Assembly: GCA_029256085.1 (NCBI GenBank)
Contig: JAQSYP010000005.1
Location: 124,001 to 188,000, forward strand
From: Caryophanales bacterium
Lineage (GTDB): Bacteria > Bacillota > Bacilli > CAJFEE01
Direction: 5' to 3'
DNA: 64,000 bases
The notes beneath the pieces are model-generated. The model saw only the letters and a list, made by a program, of their open reading frames with translations, did no database searches and was not told the DNA's origin. Of the stretch, positions 1-8,005 are shown in pieces; the first letter of the stretch is position 1, and each line of letters starts with the position of its first letter. The position numbers and the translations under genes are program-made.

Positions 1-28
1 GTCTTGTTTTTTTTAGCCATAATTCGAC

Positions 29-112
29 AAGTGGCAGATAAAATTCAAGAAGTGGAAGATAAATTGAGCCAACTGGAAGATAAATTAATTAAAGTGGAAG
101 ATAAAAAAATTA
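29..112. repeat. 21-bp-period tandem array (four degenerate units)
   Basis: Four consecutive 21-base units start at 29, 50, 71 and 92, each opening with a variant of AAGTGGAAGATAAA and differing mainly in the last seven bases. The array lies beyond the terminator of the minus-strand operon ending at 203. I see no gene in 1-160. Two other arrays in this window share the period but not the sequence. Confidence 0.85.
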
Positions 113-163
113 TAATATGTTTGCTCTCACGCTACTGAATGGATGTTTAATTCGACAATAAAA

Positions 164-193
164 AATCCGATTCAACCACTGTTGAATCGGATT
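164..193 (-). terminator. Intrinsic terminator of the PadR/HAAS/DUF4097 operon
   Basis: A perfect 13-bp stem (164-176 with 181-193, four-base loop) is followed on the minus strand by a T-rich run. It lies ten bases past the stop codon of the gene ending at 203. Confidence 0.85.
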
Positions 194-202
194 CGAAGTA
201 TT

Positions 203-1048
203 TTATTGAACACTAATACTACCTGTGCTTGTTTCTAGAATTAATTGATTTGATCCGTTACCAATCGTTTTTGTGAGTGACCTATTTTCAGATTTTTCAT
301 CTAGACCAGGGATTGAAATATCAATAGAGCCAATATCTGTATTTGCGTCTATTTTCAAGTCACTAGGCAATTTTAGTAAGTGGACTTCTATTTCTCCAAC
401 GTCAGTTTTTAATCTAGTAACCTTCGAAAGTTCTTTTGTACGAAGTTCAATTGCACCAGTATTAGTCGAGGAATTAACGTTCCCACTTAATTCATACAAT
501 TCTATTTTCCCTACGTGAGAAGTAATTACACTATCTTGAGCTGTAACTCTATTAACAGTAATTCTTCCAGTTTCGCTATCTATTTTCAACATATTAACAT
601 TTATATCTTGCACATTAATTCTTCCTACCTGGGACTGGATAGAGAAATCATCAAACACTTTATTAGGGATATAAATATTCATTTTTAAATCACCATTAAT
701 ATTAAACTTAATTTGATTTCTTTTAGAATTAAAAAATGAGATAGGCTCAATAAATAACGTATTATTAAAAACACGAGATTCCAAACTAGATTTTTCTTTT
801 ACCCCTACTGGAATCTTGCCTTCCATTACAACCTTAACTTCATTACTATCAGTTGTAACTATATTTATATCAGCACCATGTTCTTTTGAATTTATAAAAA
901 TGTTATCAAATTCACTACTACTAAAAGTCTCTGTTTTTTTGTAATCTTTAGTGTTTAAAATAGCGTCATTTCCAGTAGCGTAAAGTATAGCATTACCAAC
1001 TAATCCACCAACAAATAGGAATAATCCTAATATTAATAATTTTTTCAT
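203..1048 (-). CDS. DUF4097 family beta-strand repeat protein
   Basis: This 281-residue protein has one N-terminal hydrophobic segment (about residues 3-25) followed by a soluble region rich in short beta repeats, with recurring patterns such as VGRINV, TGRITV, VGKIEL, TGAIEL, VGEIEV and IGSIDI. This is the layout of DUF4097 (putative adhesin / LiaG-like) proteins, which fold as a right-handed beta helix. The segment is probably a membrane anchor with the repeat domain outside the membrane. The start codon overlaps the end of the upstream HAAS gene by four bases, so the two are probably translationally coupled. PadR-HAAS-DUF4097 operons are common in Bacillales and are thought to respond to envelope stress. 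No enzymatic role can be read from the sequence. Confidence 0.85.
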   Translation of the reverse strand: MKKLLILGLFLFVGGLVGNAILYATGNDAILNTKDYKKTETFSSSEFDNIFINSKEHGADINIVTTDSNEVKVVMEGKIPVGVKEKSSLESRVFNNTLFIEPISFFNSKRNQIKFNINGDLKMNIYIPNKVFDDFSIQSQVGRINVQDINVNMLKIDSETGRITVNRVTAQDSVITSHVGKIELYELSGNVNSSTNTGAIELRTKELSKVTRLKTDVGEIEVHLLKLPSDLKIDANTDIGSIDISIPGLDEKSENRSLTKTIGNGSNQLILETSTGSISVQ

Positions 1049-1605
1049 TTGCTACTCTCCCCCTTTATTACTCTGAGGTTATATTTCAAGTATTTAATAA
1101 CTATGATAATAAAATATTTAGTCACATAAGTTGCAATGAAAATTAAAATTAAGCCAGCGCCACATGCAACTATTGATTTTAGCAAAAGAGACAAGTAAAT
1201 AGCATCAAATGCATATAAAAACCCAGGTATTAGGGTAAGTAATGGGCTTATTGTCATTGTTATTGCAGCAACCCAAATGCCGATTAAACCACCAACGATT
1301 GCCATAAAAGGTGGGAAAAGGATCATTAAATTTAGAAAACCGAGTCCAATAAATGCTAGTACAGCCCTTGACACCGTGACAATATTAGAATCTTTCTCAG
1401 CTTGTTGCACTCTATAATCAAGAAGTAGTTCTTTTGCAATAGTTTTCGGATTCCCTAATGAATTACTTATTTCCTCTTCAGACTTTCCTTCAGATATTCC
1501 AATATCAAAATGTTCTTCGTAGTCATATATAATTTCTTTACGATCTTCTAATGGAATCTTTTCCAAATGTTGATTAAGCTCGTTTATAAACATCTCTTTA
1601 TTCAT
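1045..1605 (-). CDS. HAAS domain (DUF1700) membrane protein
   Basis: This 186-residue protein has an N-terminal helical HAAS/DUF1700 domain (about residues 1-70, with the acidic FINELNQHLEKIP start and an EEISNSLGNPKTIAKE segment). Several hydrophobic membrane helices follow (about residues 80-175). HAAS proteins are usually encoded beside PadR regulators and are thought to transmit a signal between the membrane and the regulator. The gene overlaps the padR 3' end by eight bases and the downstream DUF4097 gene by four, which indicates a tight three-gene operon. The start ATG is preceded by a GGGAGGAG-like site inside padR. The family call is secure; the mechanism is inferred from neighbours. 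Confidence 0.85.
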   Translation of the reverse strand: MNKEMFINELNQHLEKIPLEDRKEIIYDYEEHFDIGISEGKSEEEISNSLGNPKTIAKELLLDYRVQQAEKDSNIVTVSRAVLAFIGLGFLNLMILFPPFMAIVGGLIGIWVAAITMTISPLLTLIPGFLYAFDAIYLSLLLKSIVACGAGLILIFIATYVTKYFIIIVIKYLKYNLRVIKGESSK

Positions 1606-1921
1606 TTTTGTTCTCCTCCCAAATTATTTGGTCGACACTTTCAGAAAACTCTTTCCATTGTGACCTCAATTCCTCAAAGAACGTACGCCCTTTGTATGTT
1701 AACTTGTAATATTTTCGCGGAGGACCTTCATTGGATTCCTTTAAATATGTTGTAAAATAATCTTCTTTTGTAAGTCTTCTTAGGAGTGGATAAACTGTAC
1801 CCTCAGCTACCTCAAACTTTTCAGATATTCTCTGAACTAGTTCATAACCATAACAGTCTTTCTTATCTACAAGTGCTAAAACGCATAGCTCCAATACTCC
1901 CTTTTTAAATTGCGCATTCAT
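1598..1921 (-). CDS. PadR family transcriptional regulator
   Basis: This short PadR protein of 107 residues has the typical opening (FKKGVLELCVLALV), the CYGYELVQRI helix, the wing region EGTVYPLLRRL and the conserved tail SNEGPPRKYYKLT. PadR proteins are dimeric winged-helix repressors, and the short subfamily lacks the long C-terminal coiled coil. It is the first gene of an operon with HAAS and DUF4097 genes, so it probably represses its own transcription and responds to an envelope or drug signal. The roughly 80-base upstream gap contains short repeats of the type ACTAC/GTAGT on the minus strand that could be an operator. I could not define one with certainty. Confidence 0.9.
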   Translation of the reverse strand: MNAQFKKGVLELCVLALVDKKDCYGYELVQRISEKFEVAEGTVYPLLRRLTKEDYFTTYLKESNEGPPRKYYKLTYKGRTFFEELRSQWKEFSESVDQIIWEENKNE

Positions 1922-1975
1922 TTTCGAAAGTCACCTCTTTTTTACAGTATCTTGCATTACTAGGTAGTGTAGTTC

Positions 1976-1996
1976 AAAAAAACGGGGTAAAACCCC
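1976..1996 (-). terminator. Intrinsic terminator after the small PLDc_N-like gene
   Basis: On the minus strand a GGGGT/ACCCC stem (1992-1996 with 1984-1988, AAA loop) is followed by G and a run of seven or more T. It starts eight bases past the stop at 2004 and separates this gene from the padR promoter. Confidence 0.7.
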
Positions 1997-2003
1997 CAAT
2001 AAA

Positions 2004-2207
2004 CTAATTATTTCTTATTAAAAGATATACGATAATACCTAGCACCGGGAAGAAGACTAACATCAATGCGATACCAAGAGCATAAACGTCAGAACGTCCC
2101 TTTTTTCTAGCATCTTTGTATCCCCATACAACTATTAAAATATGAACTGCAAAAATTGCAATACCGAACAAAAAGATAAACGGGGCAAAAATCCATGATA
2201 AATCCAT
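2004..2207 (-). CDS. Small membrane protein with PLDc_N-like hairpin
   Basis: This 67-residue protein has two membrane helices (about residues 6-28 and 42-63) joined by a short basic loop with the pattern YKDARKKGRSD. The second helix ends in FPVLGIIVYLLIRNN. The W.YKDA..RG......ALG......P.LG.I.YLL.R pattern matches the PLDc_N domain (the non-catalytic N-terminal hairpin of cardiolipin synthases), which also occurs as stand-alone small proteins in Firmicutes. No catalytic HKD motif is present, so it is not itself a phospholipase or synthase. It stands alone, with its own terminator, and is transcribed away from the TetR operon. Function is unknown; it may modulate another membrane protein. 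Confidence 0.75.
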   Translation of the reverse strand: MDLSWIFAPFIFLFGIAIFAVHILIVVWGYKDARKKGRSDVYALGIALMLVFFPVLGIIVYLLIRNN

Positions 2208-2381
2208 TATAAATCACCTCTCACAAGTAGATTATGCAAATTACTACTGTGTGTTACAAAGTACTAACTATAATTTATCATAAGGTACTGTGTTTTGCAA
2301 GGTAGTTATTAATTTTACATATTTTAATTTATTATTACATTTCTAAAAAAAGACATATTATCCAAAATATGTTAATATTTC

Positions 2382-2398
2382 ATTGAACAGCGTTCAAT
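2382..2398. promoter_or_regulatory. Palindromic operator upstream of the TetR gene
   Basis: ATTGAAC-AGC-GTTCAAT is a perfect 7+3+7 inverted repeat 42 bases before the tetR start. Dyads of this size just before a tetR gene are usually autoregulatory sites. Binding is inferred. Confidence 0.65.
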
Positions 2399-2439
2399 AA
2401 ATTTAACTATGTTTAATATAATGTATCTAGAGGTGCACA

Positions 2440-3048
2440 ATGAGTAAAGAAAATTTAAAAGAACGGGAAATAGCGGAAAGAAAACAAATGATTTTAGATG
2501 CCGCTAAAGAAATCATCTCTTTGAACGGATTAGAGGATGTTTCAATACGAAAAATTGCTAAAAAGATAGGCTACTCACCAGCGATTGTTTATCACTATTT
2601 TCAAAGTAAGGAAGAGATTATTGGCATCTTAATGCAAGAAGGATATAGGAAAATAGTTCAAGGAGTCAGCTCAGTAGAAAATAAAAACCTAGAGCCTGTA
2701 GAAAAAATTAGAGGAAGTTTAGCTAATTATATAAGGATTGCCCTAGATAACCCAGAATACTATAAATATATAATGTTAAATAACTCTGAGAATATTCTTA
2801 AACACACATCAGTACTATTTAAAGGTGCGTCACTTGAACGAGAGGCTATATCGAAGTTATGCATACTGTTACAGAGTGCTACTAATATTAGTTTGCAAGA
2901 TGTAGAAATCAAGGCACAGATTATATGGACATCTACGTACGGATTAATTATCAGACTTATAATCGAAAGTGAATTGCCAATTTCACAAAAGGATGAACTT
3001 ATTGAGCAACATTTGACTTTAATAACGAAATTAATAAAAAATTTATAA
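2440..3048 (+). CDS. TetR/AcrR family transcriptional regulator
   Basis: A TetR N-terminal HTH spans about residues 12-60: RKQMILDAAKEIISLNG, then EDVSIRKIAKKIGYSPAIVYHYFQSKEEI, the canonical recognition-helix region. The remaining 140 or so residues form the helical ligand-binding and dimer domain. Length (202 aa) is normal. It heads a probable operon with a membrane protein (3063) and a flavodoxin-like protein (3947). A perfect palindrome at 2382-2398 is a good candidate for its operator. It probably represses its own operon and is released by a ligand I cannot identify. Confidence 0.92.
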   Translation: MSKENLKEREIAERKQMILDAAKEIISLNGLEDVSIRKIAKKIGYSPAIVYHYFQSKEEIIGILMQEGYRKIVQGVSSVENKNLEPVEKIRGSLANYIRIALDNPEYYKYIMLNNSENILKHTSVLFKGASLEREAISKLCILLQSATNISLQDVEIKAQIIWTSTYGLIIRLIIESELPISQKDELIEQHLTLITKLIKNL

Positions 3049-3062
3049 AGGGAGTGTAAGTA

Positions 3063-3950
3063 ATGGATAGGTACGGAAAATCAATAACTATTCTTACGAT
3101 TATGATTCTTTTACTATCGCTAGTAGCAGCATCTTATGGAATATTTTCAAAAGGTGGCCCAGGGGAACACGAGGTAAAGGCGCTAACAGGTGAAACTGTC
3201 AAAATCTATGGTGAAGGTATTTACAAAAACGACTCAGTATCTGCAGCAGCACAAGAAGTTGCTCAAGACTATGTAACGTTAATATTAGGAATACCTTTAT
3301 TATTGGGTTCTCTTTTTTATGCAAGTCGAGGGCTGTTTAGAGGCCAAATTTTGCTCGCAGGTACTTTAGGATATTTTCTTTATACTTACACTTCTTATAC
3401 GTTTTTATCAATGTATAATCCATTTTTTCTTATTTATGTAGCTTTAATGTCGTCTAGTTTTTTTGCATTTACTTTAACAATGATGTCATTCGATTGGAAA
3501 AACATTGATAGCTACTTTAATAAGAAGATGCCAGTAAAATTTCTTGGTAGTTTCTTAATTTTTCTAGGAATAGTTATAGGATTAATGTGGCTTGGGAGAC
3601 TAATACCTTCATTAATGAATGGAGAAACACCATACGGTTTGGAACATTATACAACTCTAGTAATACAAGCACTAGATTTAGGATTCATAATTCCTGTTGC
3701 GATTTTAACAGGTATTCTTGTCCTAAAAAGAAACCCATTTGGTTATTTATTAGCGTCAGTTATTACTATAAAAGGCTTTACAATGTTAACGGCTATTACC
3801 GCGATGATAATTGGTATGATAAATAATGGTGTGAAGGTTAGTAGTAACGAAATAATAGCCTTTTCAACCTTTAATATTGTTATATTGTATTGTCTATTTA
3901 TTATTTTGAAAAATATAATTGAGAGACCGAATGGGGTTAGGAAAATATGA
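3063..3950 (+). CDS. Multi-pass membrane protein of unknown function
   Basis: This 295-residue protein has about seven hydrophobic segments: one near residues 7-27, an extracellular stretch of about 40 residues, then clusters around 72-90, 97-140, 158-180, 205-225, 230-255 and 262-285. I recognise no catalytic or transport signature. The gene lies 15 bases after tetR and its stop overlaps the ATG of the flavodoxin gene (ATGA), so the three are one transcription unit. The pairing with a flavodoxin-like protein suggests a redox or stress function, but that is only context. The start at 3063 has a GGAGTG Shine-Dalgarno site seven bases upstream. Confidence 0.7.
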   Translation: MDRYGKSITILTIMILLLSLVAASYGIFSKGGPGEHEVKALTGETVKIYGEGIYKNDSVSAAAQEVAQDYVTLILGIPLLLGSLFYASRGLFRGQILLAGTLGYFLYTYTSYTFLSMYNPFFLIYVALMSSSFFAFTLTMMSFDWKNIDSYFNKKMPVKFLGSFLIFLGIVIGLMWLGRLIPSLMNGETPYGLEHYTTLVIQALDLGFIIPVAILTGILVLKRNPFGYLLASVITIKGFTMLTAITAMIIGMINNGVKVSSNEIIAFSTFNIVILYCLFIILKNIIERPNGVRKI

Positions 3951-4435
3951 AAACGATAATTATTTACGCAACAAAACAAGGTAGCTCAGAGGAAGCTGCA
4001 CAGTTTTTGAAAAACAAGTTAAATGGTGAAGTAAGTTTAGTGAATTTGTTAAAAGGAAAAGTTCCTCCGATAAAAGAATTTGATACAGTCATTATCGGTG
4101 GTTCAATATATGCAGGGAAAATTCAAAAAAAATTATCAGCATATGTTAAAGAAAATCTGCCAAAGATATTAACTAAGCATGTGGGATTATTTATATGTGC
4201 GGCCCATTTTGATCCTGAGGTCATAAAAAAAGAATTAGTTGCGTCTTTTCCAGAAGAATTATTTAATCATGCAATCGCTAAGGATGCCTTCGGTTATAAA
4301 ATCCAGAGAGAGAAGCTAAATTTTATAGAAAAAGCGATAGTCAAAAAGATAATGGGGATTGCCGAAAATACTAATAAACTTTCTGTGGAGAGAATAGAAG
4401 ACTTTGCCCGAAAAATCCAATCAGAAACGACCTAA
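3947..4435 (+). CDS. Flavodoxin domain protein
   Basis: This 162-residue protein begins with MKTIIIYATKQGSSEEAA, the flavodoxin phosphate-binding loop (TKQGSSEE fits the T/S-x-T-G-x-S/T pattern loosely). It continues with VIIGGSIYAGKIQKKLSAYV and LFICAAHFD, the typical flavin-contact segments of the Flavodoxin_5 / HemG-like group. FMN is the expected cofactor. HemG-type members are menaquinone-linked protoporphyrinogen oxidases, but I see no heme genes here, so a general flavodoxin is the safer call. The ATG overlaps the stop of the preceding membrane-protein gene. The stop lies within a terminator hairpin that closes the TetR operon. Confidence 0.85.
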   Translation: MKTIIIYATKQGSSEEAAQFLKNKLNGEVSLVNLLKGKVPPIKEFDTVIIGGSIYAGKIQKKLSAYVKENLPKILTKHVGLFICAAHFDPEVIKKELVASFPEELFNHAIAKDAFGYKIQREKLNFIEKAIVKKIMGIAENTNKLSVERIEDFARKIQSETT

Positions 4436-4450
4436 TCACTTAGGTCGTTT
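4425..4450. terminator. Terminator between convergent genes
   Basis: AAACGACCTAA pairs with TTAGGTCGTTT (4425-4435 with 4440-4450, four-base loop). It overlaps the flavodoxin stop codon and sits just beyond the convergent GNAT gene. A and T runs on both sides suit a bidirectional terminator. Confidence 0.75.
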
Positions 4451-4452
4451 AA

Positions 4453-5250
4453 TTATTTATACATATTCCATTTGGATATGTCTCTAAATCCTAGTTTTTT
4501 ATAAATACTACCAGCAACAGGGTTATAATAGAACAGGCCTACCTTCTTACCTTCATTATCTAATTCTGTAATTAACTTAGTCATTAAAGCTGACGCATAA
4601 CCACGATTACGATAATTCTTATTTGTCTGCACCCCGACAATAGTTGCACCATACTTGTTTTCTGCCGATGTACTAACAGAGGCAACTATTTTATCATTAT
4701 CCTCTATATAGAAATGCCTTGCAGTACCTGATTTGAAATTTAATTCCATAGATGCAAGCATGCCATCATGGATATCAAAACACTCAATCGTTTTCCGTAA
4801 TTCTAAAATTCTTGGAATATCCGCTAATCCACCCTTTTTTATTACAATTCCTTCAAAATTAATAGGTTCAGAGATTTTTTCTGTATATTCACAAAGATAG
4901 GATTCTATTTTTTCATTCCCAGGAACTGCATCGAATTTCTCAAATTGCTCAGTAATTTCTGGCTTGCCAATCATGTACATGTTTTCTAAGTTTGGCTTTA
5001 ACTCCAATATAATCTTCGCAAAACCCTCAATGTCAAAATCACCTTTAGCATAAGGAATAAAATTACTATGATATTTGAGCAATAAACCTCTTAAACTATT
5101 ATCATCATCAAAATCTCCCCAAAGTTCTTGAAACTCCTCATCGTAACCGAAAGCTAATATATCCCCAATAATAAATAAATTAGCTATTGTTTCATCTAGT
5201 AAAAAATTGAGAGTCTGTTCATGGTCATTTTTTGAAAGTTTTCTAATCAC
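4453..5250 (-). CDS. GNAT family N-acetyltransferase
   Basis: The C-terminal half (about residues 135-265) has the GNAT acetyl-CoA fold: VGVQTNKNYRNRGYASALMTKL is motif A with the Q/RxxGxG/A loop (here NRGYAS), followed by VGLFYYNPVAGSIYKKLGF (motif B). The N-terminal half resembles the divergent GNAT-like domain of two-domain acetyltransferases in Bacillus. I place the start at a GTG at 5250 because GGGGAG lies eight bases upstream; an in-frame ATG at 5271 would lie upstream of that site and has none of its own. Length is 265 residues. The substrate is unknown. It converges on the flavodoxin operon and is transcribed away from the cupredoxin gene at 5374. Confidence 0.88.
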   Translation of the reverse strand: MIRKLSKNDHEQTLNFLLDETIANLFIIGDILAFGYDEEFQELWGDFDDDNSLRGLLLKYHSNFIPYAKGDFDIEGFAKIILELKPNLENMYMIGKPEITEQFEKFDAVPGNEKIESYLCEYTEKISEPINFEGIVIKKGGLADIPRILELRKTIECFDIHDGMLASMELNFKSGTARHFYIEDNDKIVASVSTSAENKYGATIVGVQTNKNYRNRGYASALMTKLITELDNEGKKVGLFYYNPVAGSIYKKLGFRDISKWNMYK

Positions 5251-5373
5251 AAATGTCACTCCCCAAAACATTTTTTTATTTAACTATATTATATTATATA
5301 ATTCTTAATATGTAGTATGTTTATCTCTTATTTGCTAGTATTAAAGAAGACTGATCTTCTTTGGGAGGAAATA

Positions 5374-6279
5374 ATGAATTACGAAAACATGATATATATG
5401 TTAAGTATTTTAATAGTAGTTGCATTTACAACATATACGATATTACTCACTTACCAACAGAAAAAAAGAATTACATGTATGAATGGCATGATGATTGCCA
5501 TGACAAATTCAATGATGGGAAGTCTAACATATGGAACAATCTTCGGAATTATGTATCAACCCAACATCGCGACTCCTACAGTAATCTCTATAATCTTAGG
5601 AATGATGATAGGATACATTAACGGAAAACCTATTACATTAATGGCATCAATGGATGGGCTCATGGCAGGAATAATGGGTGGTATGATGGGTGCAATGCTT
5701 GGTGTTATGCTGCAACCAACTGGAGCAAAACTAGTGATTACTTTTATCACAATTATTTACACTATAATGATGGCGTTACTAATAAAAATGGTTTCAGATG
5801 AAACTGATAGATTTCAAAATAAAAAAGGCCAAAAAAATCTTACCATTACATCGGTAATTCTAACCACTGCTATTTCATTCATTCTTGTTGGCATTGTCTT
5901 ATTAGGTAATAATGTTTTTCCAGATAATAAAGTTTCTGCATTATTTATTGAGCCAGAGCATAAAGAAGGAGACATATGTTGTCCATTAGATGATAATGTG
6001 GAGATAGTTAATGGCAGGCAAATTGCAATCATTACTATAGACAAAAATAAAATTAGTCCTGAGAAATTTGAACTTAAGTCTAGTCTCCCAACAACATTGA
6101 AATTTGTAATAGACAGTGCTAACGGAGATGAAATTAACATTTCATCTGATGATTTAAATATAAACGGGATATTAAAGCAAGGAGAGAAAAATTCGTTTGA
6201 TGTTGGTATTTTAAAAACAGGGTTAGTGCAATATAGTTGTAGTATTTGTACAAAATCGGGTAATATAGTTGTTGAATAA
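5374..6279 (+). CDS. Met-rich membrane protein with C-terminal cupredoxin-like domain
   Basis: The first 175 or so residues are membrane-embedded and very rich in Met and Gly (for example MNGMMIAMTNSMMGS and GIMGGMMGAMLGVML). After another hydrophobic helix (about 178-197) comes an outward-facing domain of about 100 residues. It has a CC pair (DICCPL), a beta-rich stretch (IAIITIDKNKISPEKFEL) and the ending YSCSICTKSGNIVVE, which resembles the copper-loop end of Cupredoxin_1 domains. The CopZ-like gene follows after 19 bases. Met clusters, Cys pairs and a copper chaperone together point to copper handling, but the transport direction is not visible. The start at 5374 is chosen because GGGAGG lies five bases upstream; an upstream in-frame ATG at 5317 has no such site. 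Confidence 0.72.
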   Translation: MNYENMIYMLSILIVVAFTTYTILLTYQQKKRITCMNGMMIAMTNSMMGSLTYGTIFGIMYQPNIATPTVISIILGMMIGYINGKPITLMASMDGLMAGIMGGMMGAMLGVMLQPTGAKLVITFITIIYTIMMALLIKMVSDETDRFQNKKGQKNLTITSVILTTAISFILVGIVLLGNNVFPDNKVSALFIEPEHKEGDICCPLDDNVEIVNGRQIAIITIDKNKISPEKFELKSSLPTTLKFVIDSANGDEINISSDDLNINGILKQGEKNSFDVGILKTGLVQYSCSICTKSGNIVVE

Positions 6280-6298
6280 AAATTTTGGAGGTTTCCTT

Positions 6299-6511
6299 AT
6301 GAAAAAGAAAATGGTAATCGAAGGAATGTCATGTAAGAAATGTGTTGCACACGTAACGGAAGCTTTAGAAGAAGTTGGTTCAACTGAAATTGAAATAGAT
6401 CTAGTAGGAAAAACAGCAACATTTGTTGCAACACAAACTGTGACAGATGCGGAGCTTAAAGAAGCAGTTGAAGACTTTGGATATGATGTAGTTAGTGTAG
6501 AAAACGCATAA
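6299..6511 (+). CDS. copZ: CopZ-like heavy-metal-associated (HMA) chaperone
   Basis: This 70-residue single HMA domain has the metal-binding loop GMSCKKC (Cys12 and Cys15) after a first beta strand (KMVIE), and ends with a strand carrying FGYDVVSV. Size and motif match CopZ-type Cu(I) chaperones, which deliver copper to CopA ATPases or to the CsoR regulator. No copA or csoR is adjacent. The partner here would be the cupredoxin-like membrane protein encoded just upstream, which I infer shares its transcript. The start at 6299 has GGAGG eight bases before it. The Met-x-Cys-x-x-Cys loop is complete. Confidence 0.85.
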   Translation: MKKKMVIEGMSCKKCVAHVTEALEEVGSTEIEIDLVGKTATFVATQTVTDAELKEAVEDFGYDVVSVENA

Positions 6512-6525
6512 TTTATTTAAAAAAT

Positions 6526-6564
6526 AAAACTACTGTTAATTGGAAAAATTGACAGTAGTTTTTT
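6526..6564 (+). terminator. Terminator after copZ-like gene
   Basis: AAAACTACTGT pairs with ACAGTAGTTTT across a short AT loop and runs into T's, about 15 bases after the stop. Confidence 0.8.
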
Positions 6565-6606
6565 AAATACTACTTTTCTTGTCCTAATTTTTGCTAAAAA
6601 TAATTT

Positions 6607-6636
6607 GGTGCAGAGTATAGTCTCTGCGCCTTTTTT
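6607..6636 (+). terminator. Second intrinsic terminator
   Basis: GGTGCAGAG pairs with CTCTGCGCC (one G-T pair; 6607-6615 with 6622-6630) and is followed by six T's. It may back up the previous terminator or end an unrecognised short transcript starting between the two. Confidence 0.75.
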
Positions 6637-6675
6637 CGTGCATAATGATATTAACATAAAGAAAAGGTGAGAGTT

Positions 6676-6870
6676 ATGCATATATTAATACTGCTACTAA
6701 TAGCAGGTTATTTCATATATAAATTTGGTAGAAGAGCATTAAGAACTATAATGACGCTAATTGGTATTTTTGTCCTTTGGAAATCAGGTATACTAATTGC
6801 GATTGCTAGAATTCTAGGGTCATTTATTTCTATAAGTATACTAAAGCTGAAAGAACTAATAGGACTTTAA
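6676..6870 (+). CDS. Small hydrophobic protein, unknown
   Basis: This is a predicted 64-residue membrane protein with two or three hydrophobic stretches (about residues 2-17, 27-45 and 46-55) and a basic patch KFGRRALR between them. The ATG at 6676 has AAAGGTGA five bases upstream; an in-frame GTG lies inside that site and is unlikely to be used. It stands alone between a terminator and the c-di-GMP genes. I do not recognise a family. Confidence 0.55.
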   Translation: MHILILLLIAGYFIYKFGRRALRTIMTLIGIFVLWKSGILIAIARILGSFISISILKLKELIGL

Positions 6871-7006
6871 AAAGTTATACAGTTAATAGACAAGTTCTGA
6901 TATAATTCATACAATGTAGTAGTTTCATATTTATGCTATTTTTCGATTAAATATTCAATACTTTCTGGCGACATTAAATGTATTAATATAATAAGGGGTT
7001 ATCTTT

Positions 7007-7990
7007 ATGAAGCTTATAACAACTGATGAATACAACCACATAACGATGCAAGTTGCTAGACCAATACTTGATAAATACCAACGCATACTCCTAGGAGCAG
7101 GTAGGAAAATCCATCCAAAATATATGGAGAAATTAAATGAACTAGATATTAGGTATATATTTGTTGAAGATGCAGAATCATGGGACGTTTCACTTGAGGA
7201 AGTAGCTGATATGCCAACTTGGATTGATGCTGTTAATGAAGTTAAAGAAGTTTTTGAGAGTGCTGACATAAAAGGTAGTCTAGATATTAGAAGGCTTTCA
7301 TCGACAATATCAAAAATTGAAGATGAGATTAAAAAAAGAAAAATACTAATTCCAATACCAACTACAGCTTTGCCTAGTACAATCAGAAGATATGCTCATG
7401 CAGTTAACGTTACTATGATTGCCTTAATGATTGCAAAGAAAAAAAAGCTAAACGGTATTCAAACCCATGAACTTGCAATGGGATGTGTCTTACACGATAT
7501 TGGTAAAAATTTTACAAATATACATGATGATCATGCTTTATTTGGGTTTGATTTTCTAAGAAAAATACGAGAAGTAAGTGTTGTTTCTGCACATATAGCG
7601 TACCAACACCATGAGCGATTTGATGGACAAGGAGTTCCTAGAGGGCTTAAGGGCAAAGAAGTGCATGAATATGCACAAATTTGTGGTATTGCAAATCTCT
7701 ATGACAACCTAATATCTGTAGAAGGTACAGCCCCTCATGATGCACTTGAGGTAATTATGACAACTAGTGGAACAATTTTTTCACAAGAAACAGTTCAAAT
7801 TTTTGTTGAGACAATTCCAACATATTACCCTGGGACGAGAGTAGAATTAAACAATAAACGAGAAGGTATAATTACTAAAATTAATTCAAACCTACATAGG
7901 CCAATTGTTAGGTATCTTGATACAAATGAGGAATTGTCACTAGTTAATGAGACAACATTATTAATTAGTAAAGTAGTGCCTAATAGTTAA
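7007..7990 (+). CDS. HD-GYP domain protein, predicted c-di-GMP phosphodiesterase
   Basis: This 327-residue protein has a C-terminal HD-GYP domain (about residues 120-290): HDIGK with His163-Asp164, then HHERFDGQGVPRGL at 201-214, which is the HHExxDGxGYPxGL signature with Val replacing Tyr. HD-GYP enzymes use a di- or trinuclear metal centre to hydrolyse c-di-GMP. The N-terminal 100 or so residues are the divergent region common in Bacillaceae members. The last 40 residues form a small beta domain. The next gene, 15 bases downstream, is a PAS-GGDEF-EAL protein, so both sit in one c-di-GMP operon. The GYP-to-GVP change is seen in the sequence; activity is inferred because the metal ligands are kept. 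Confidence 0.9.
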   Translation: MKLITTDEYNHITMQVARPILDKYQRILLGAGRKIHPKYMEKLNELDIRYIFVEDAESWDVSLEEVADMPTWIDAVNEVKEVFESADIKGSLDIRRLSSTISKIEDEIKKRKILIPIPTTALPSTIRRYAHAVNVTMIALMIAKKKKLNGIQTHELAMGCVLHDIGKNFTNIHDDHALFGFDFLRKIREVSVVSAHIAYQHHERFDGQGVPRGLKGKEVHEYAQICGIANLYDNLISVEGTAPHDALEVIMTTSGTIFSQETVQIFVETIPTYYPGTRVELNNKREGIITKINSNLHRPIVRYLDTNEELSLVNETTLLISKVVPNS

Positions 7991-8005
7991 AATGGAGGTG
8001 ATACC

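Noticed and set aside
3947-4435. HemG protoporphyrinogen oxidase
   Set aside because: The flavodoxin fold is clear, but there is no heme gene context and the HemG-specific long loop is not evident; a general flavodoxin call is safer.
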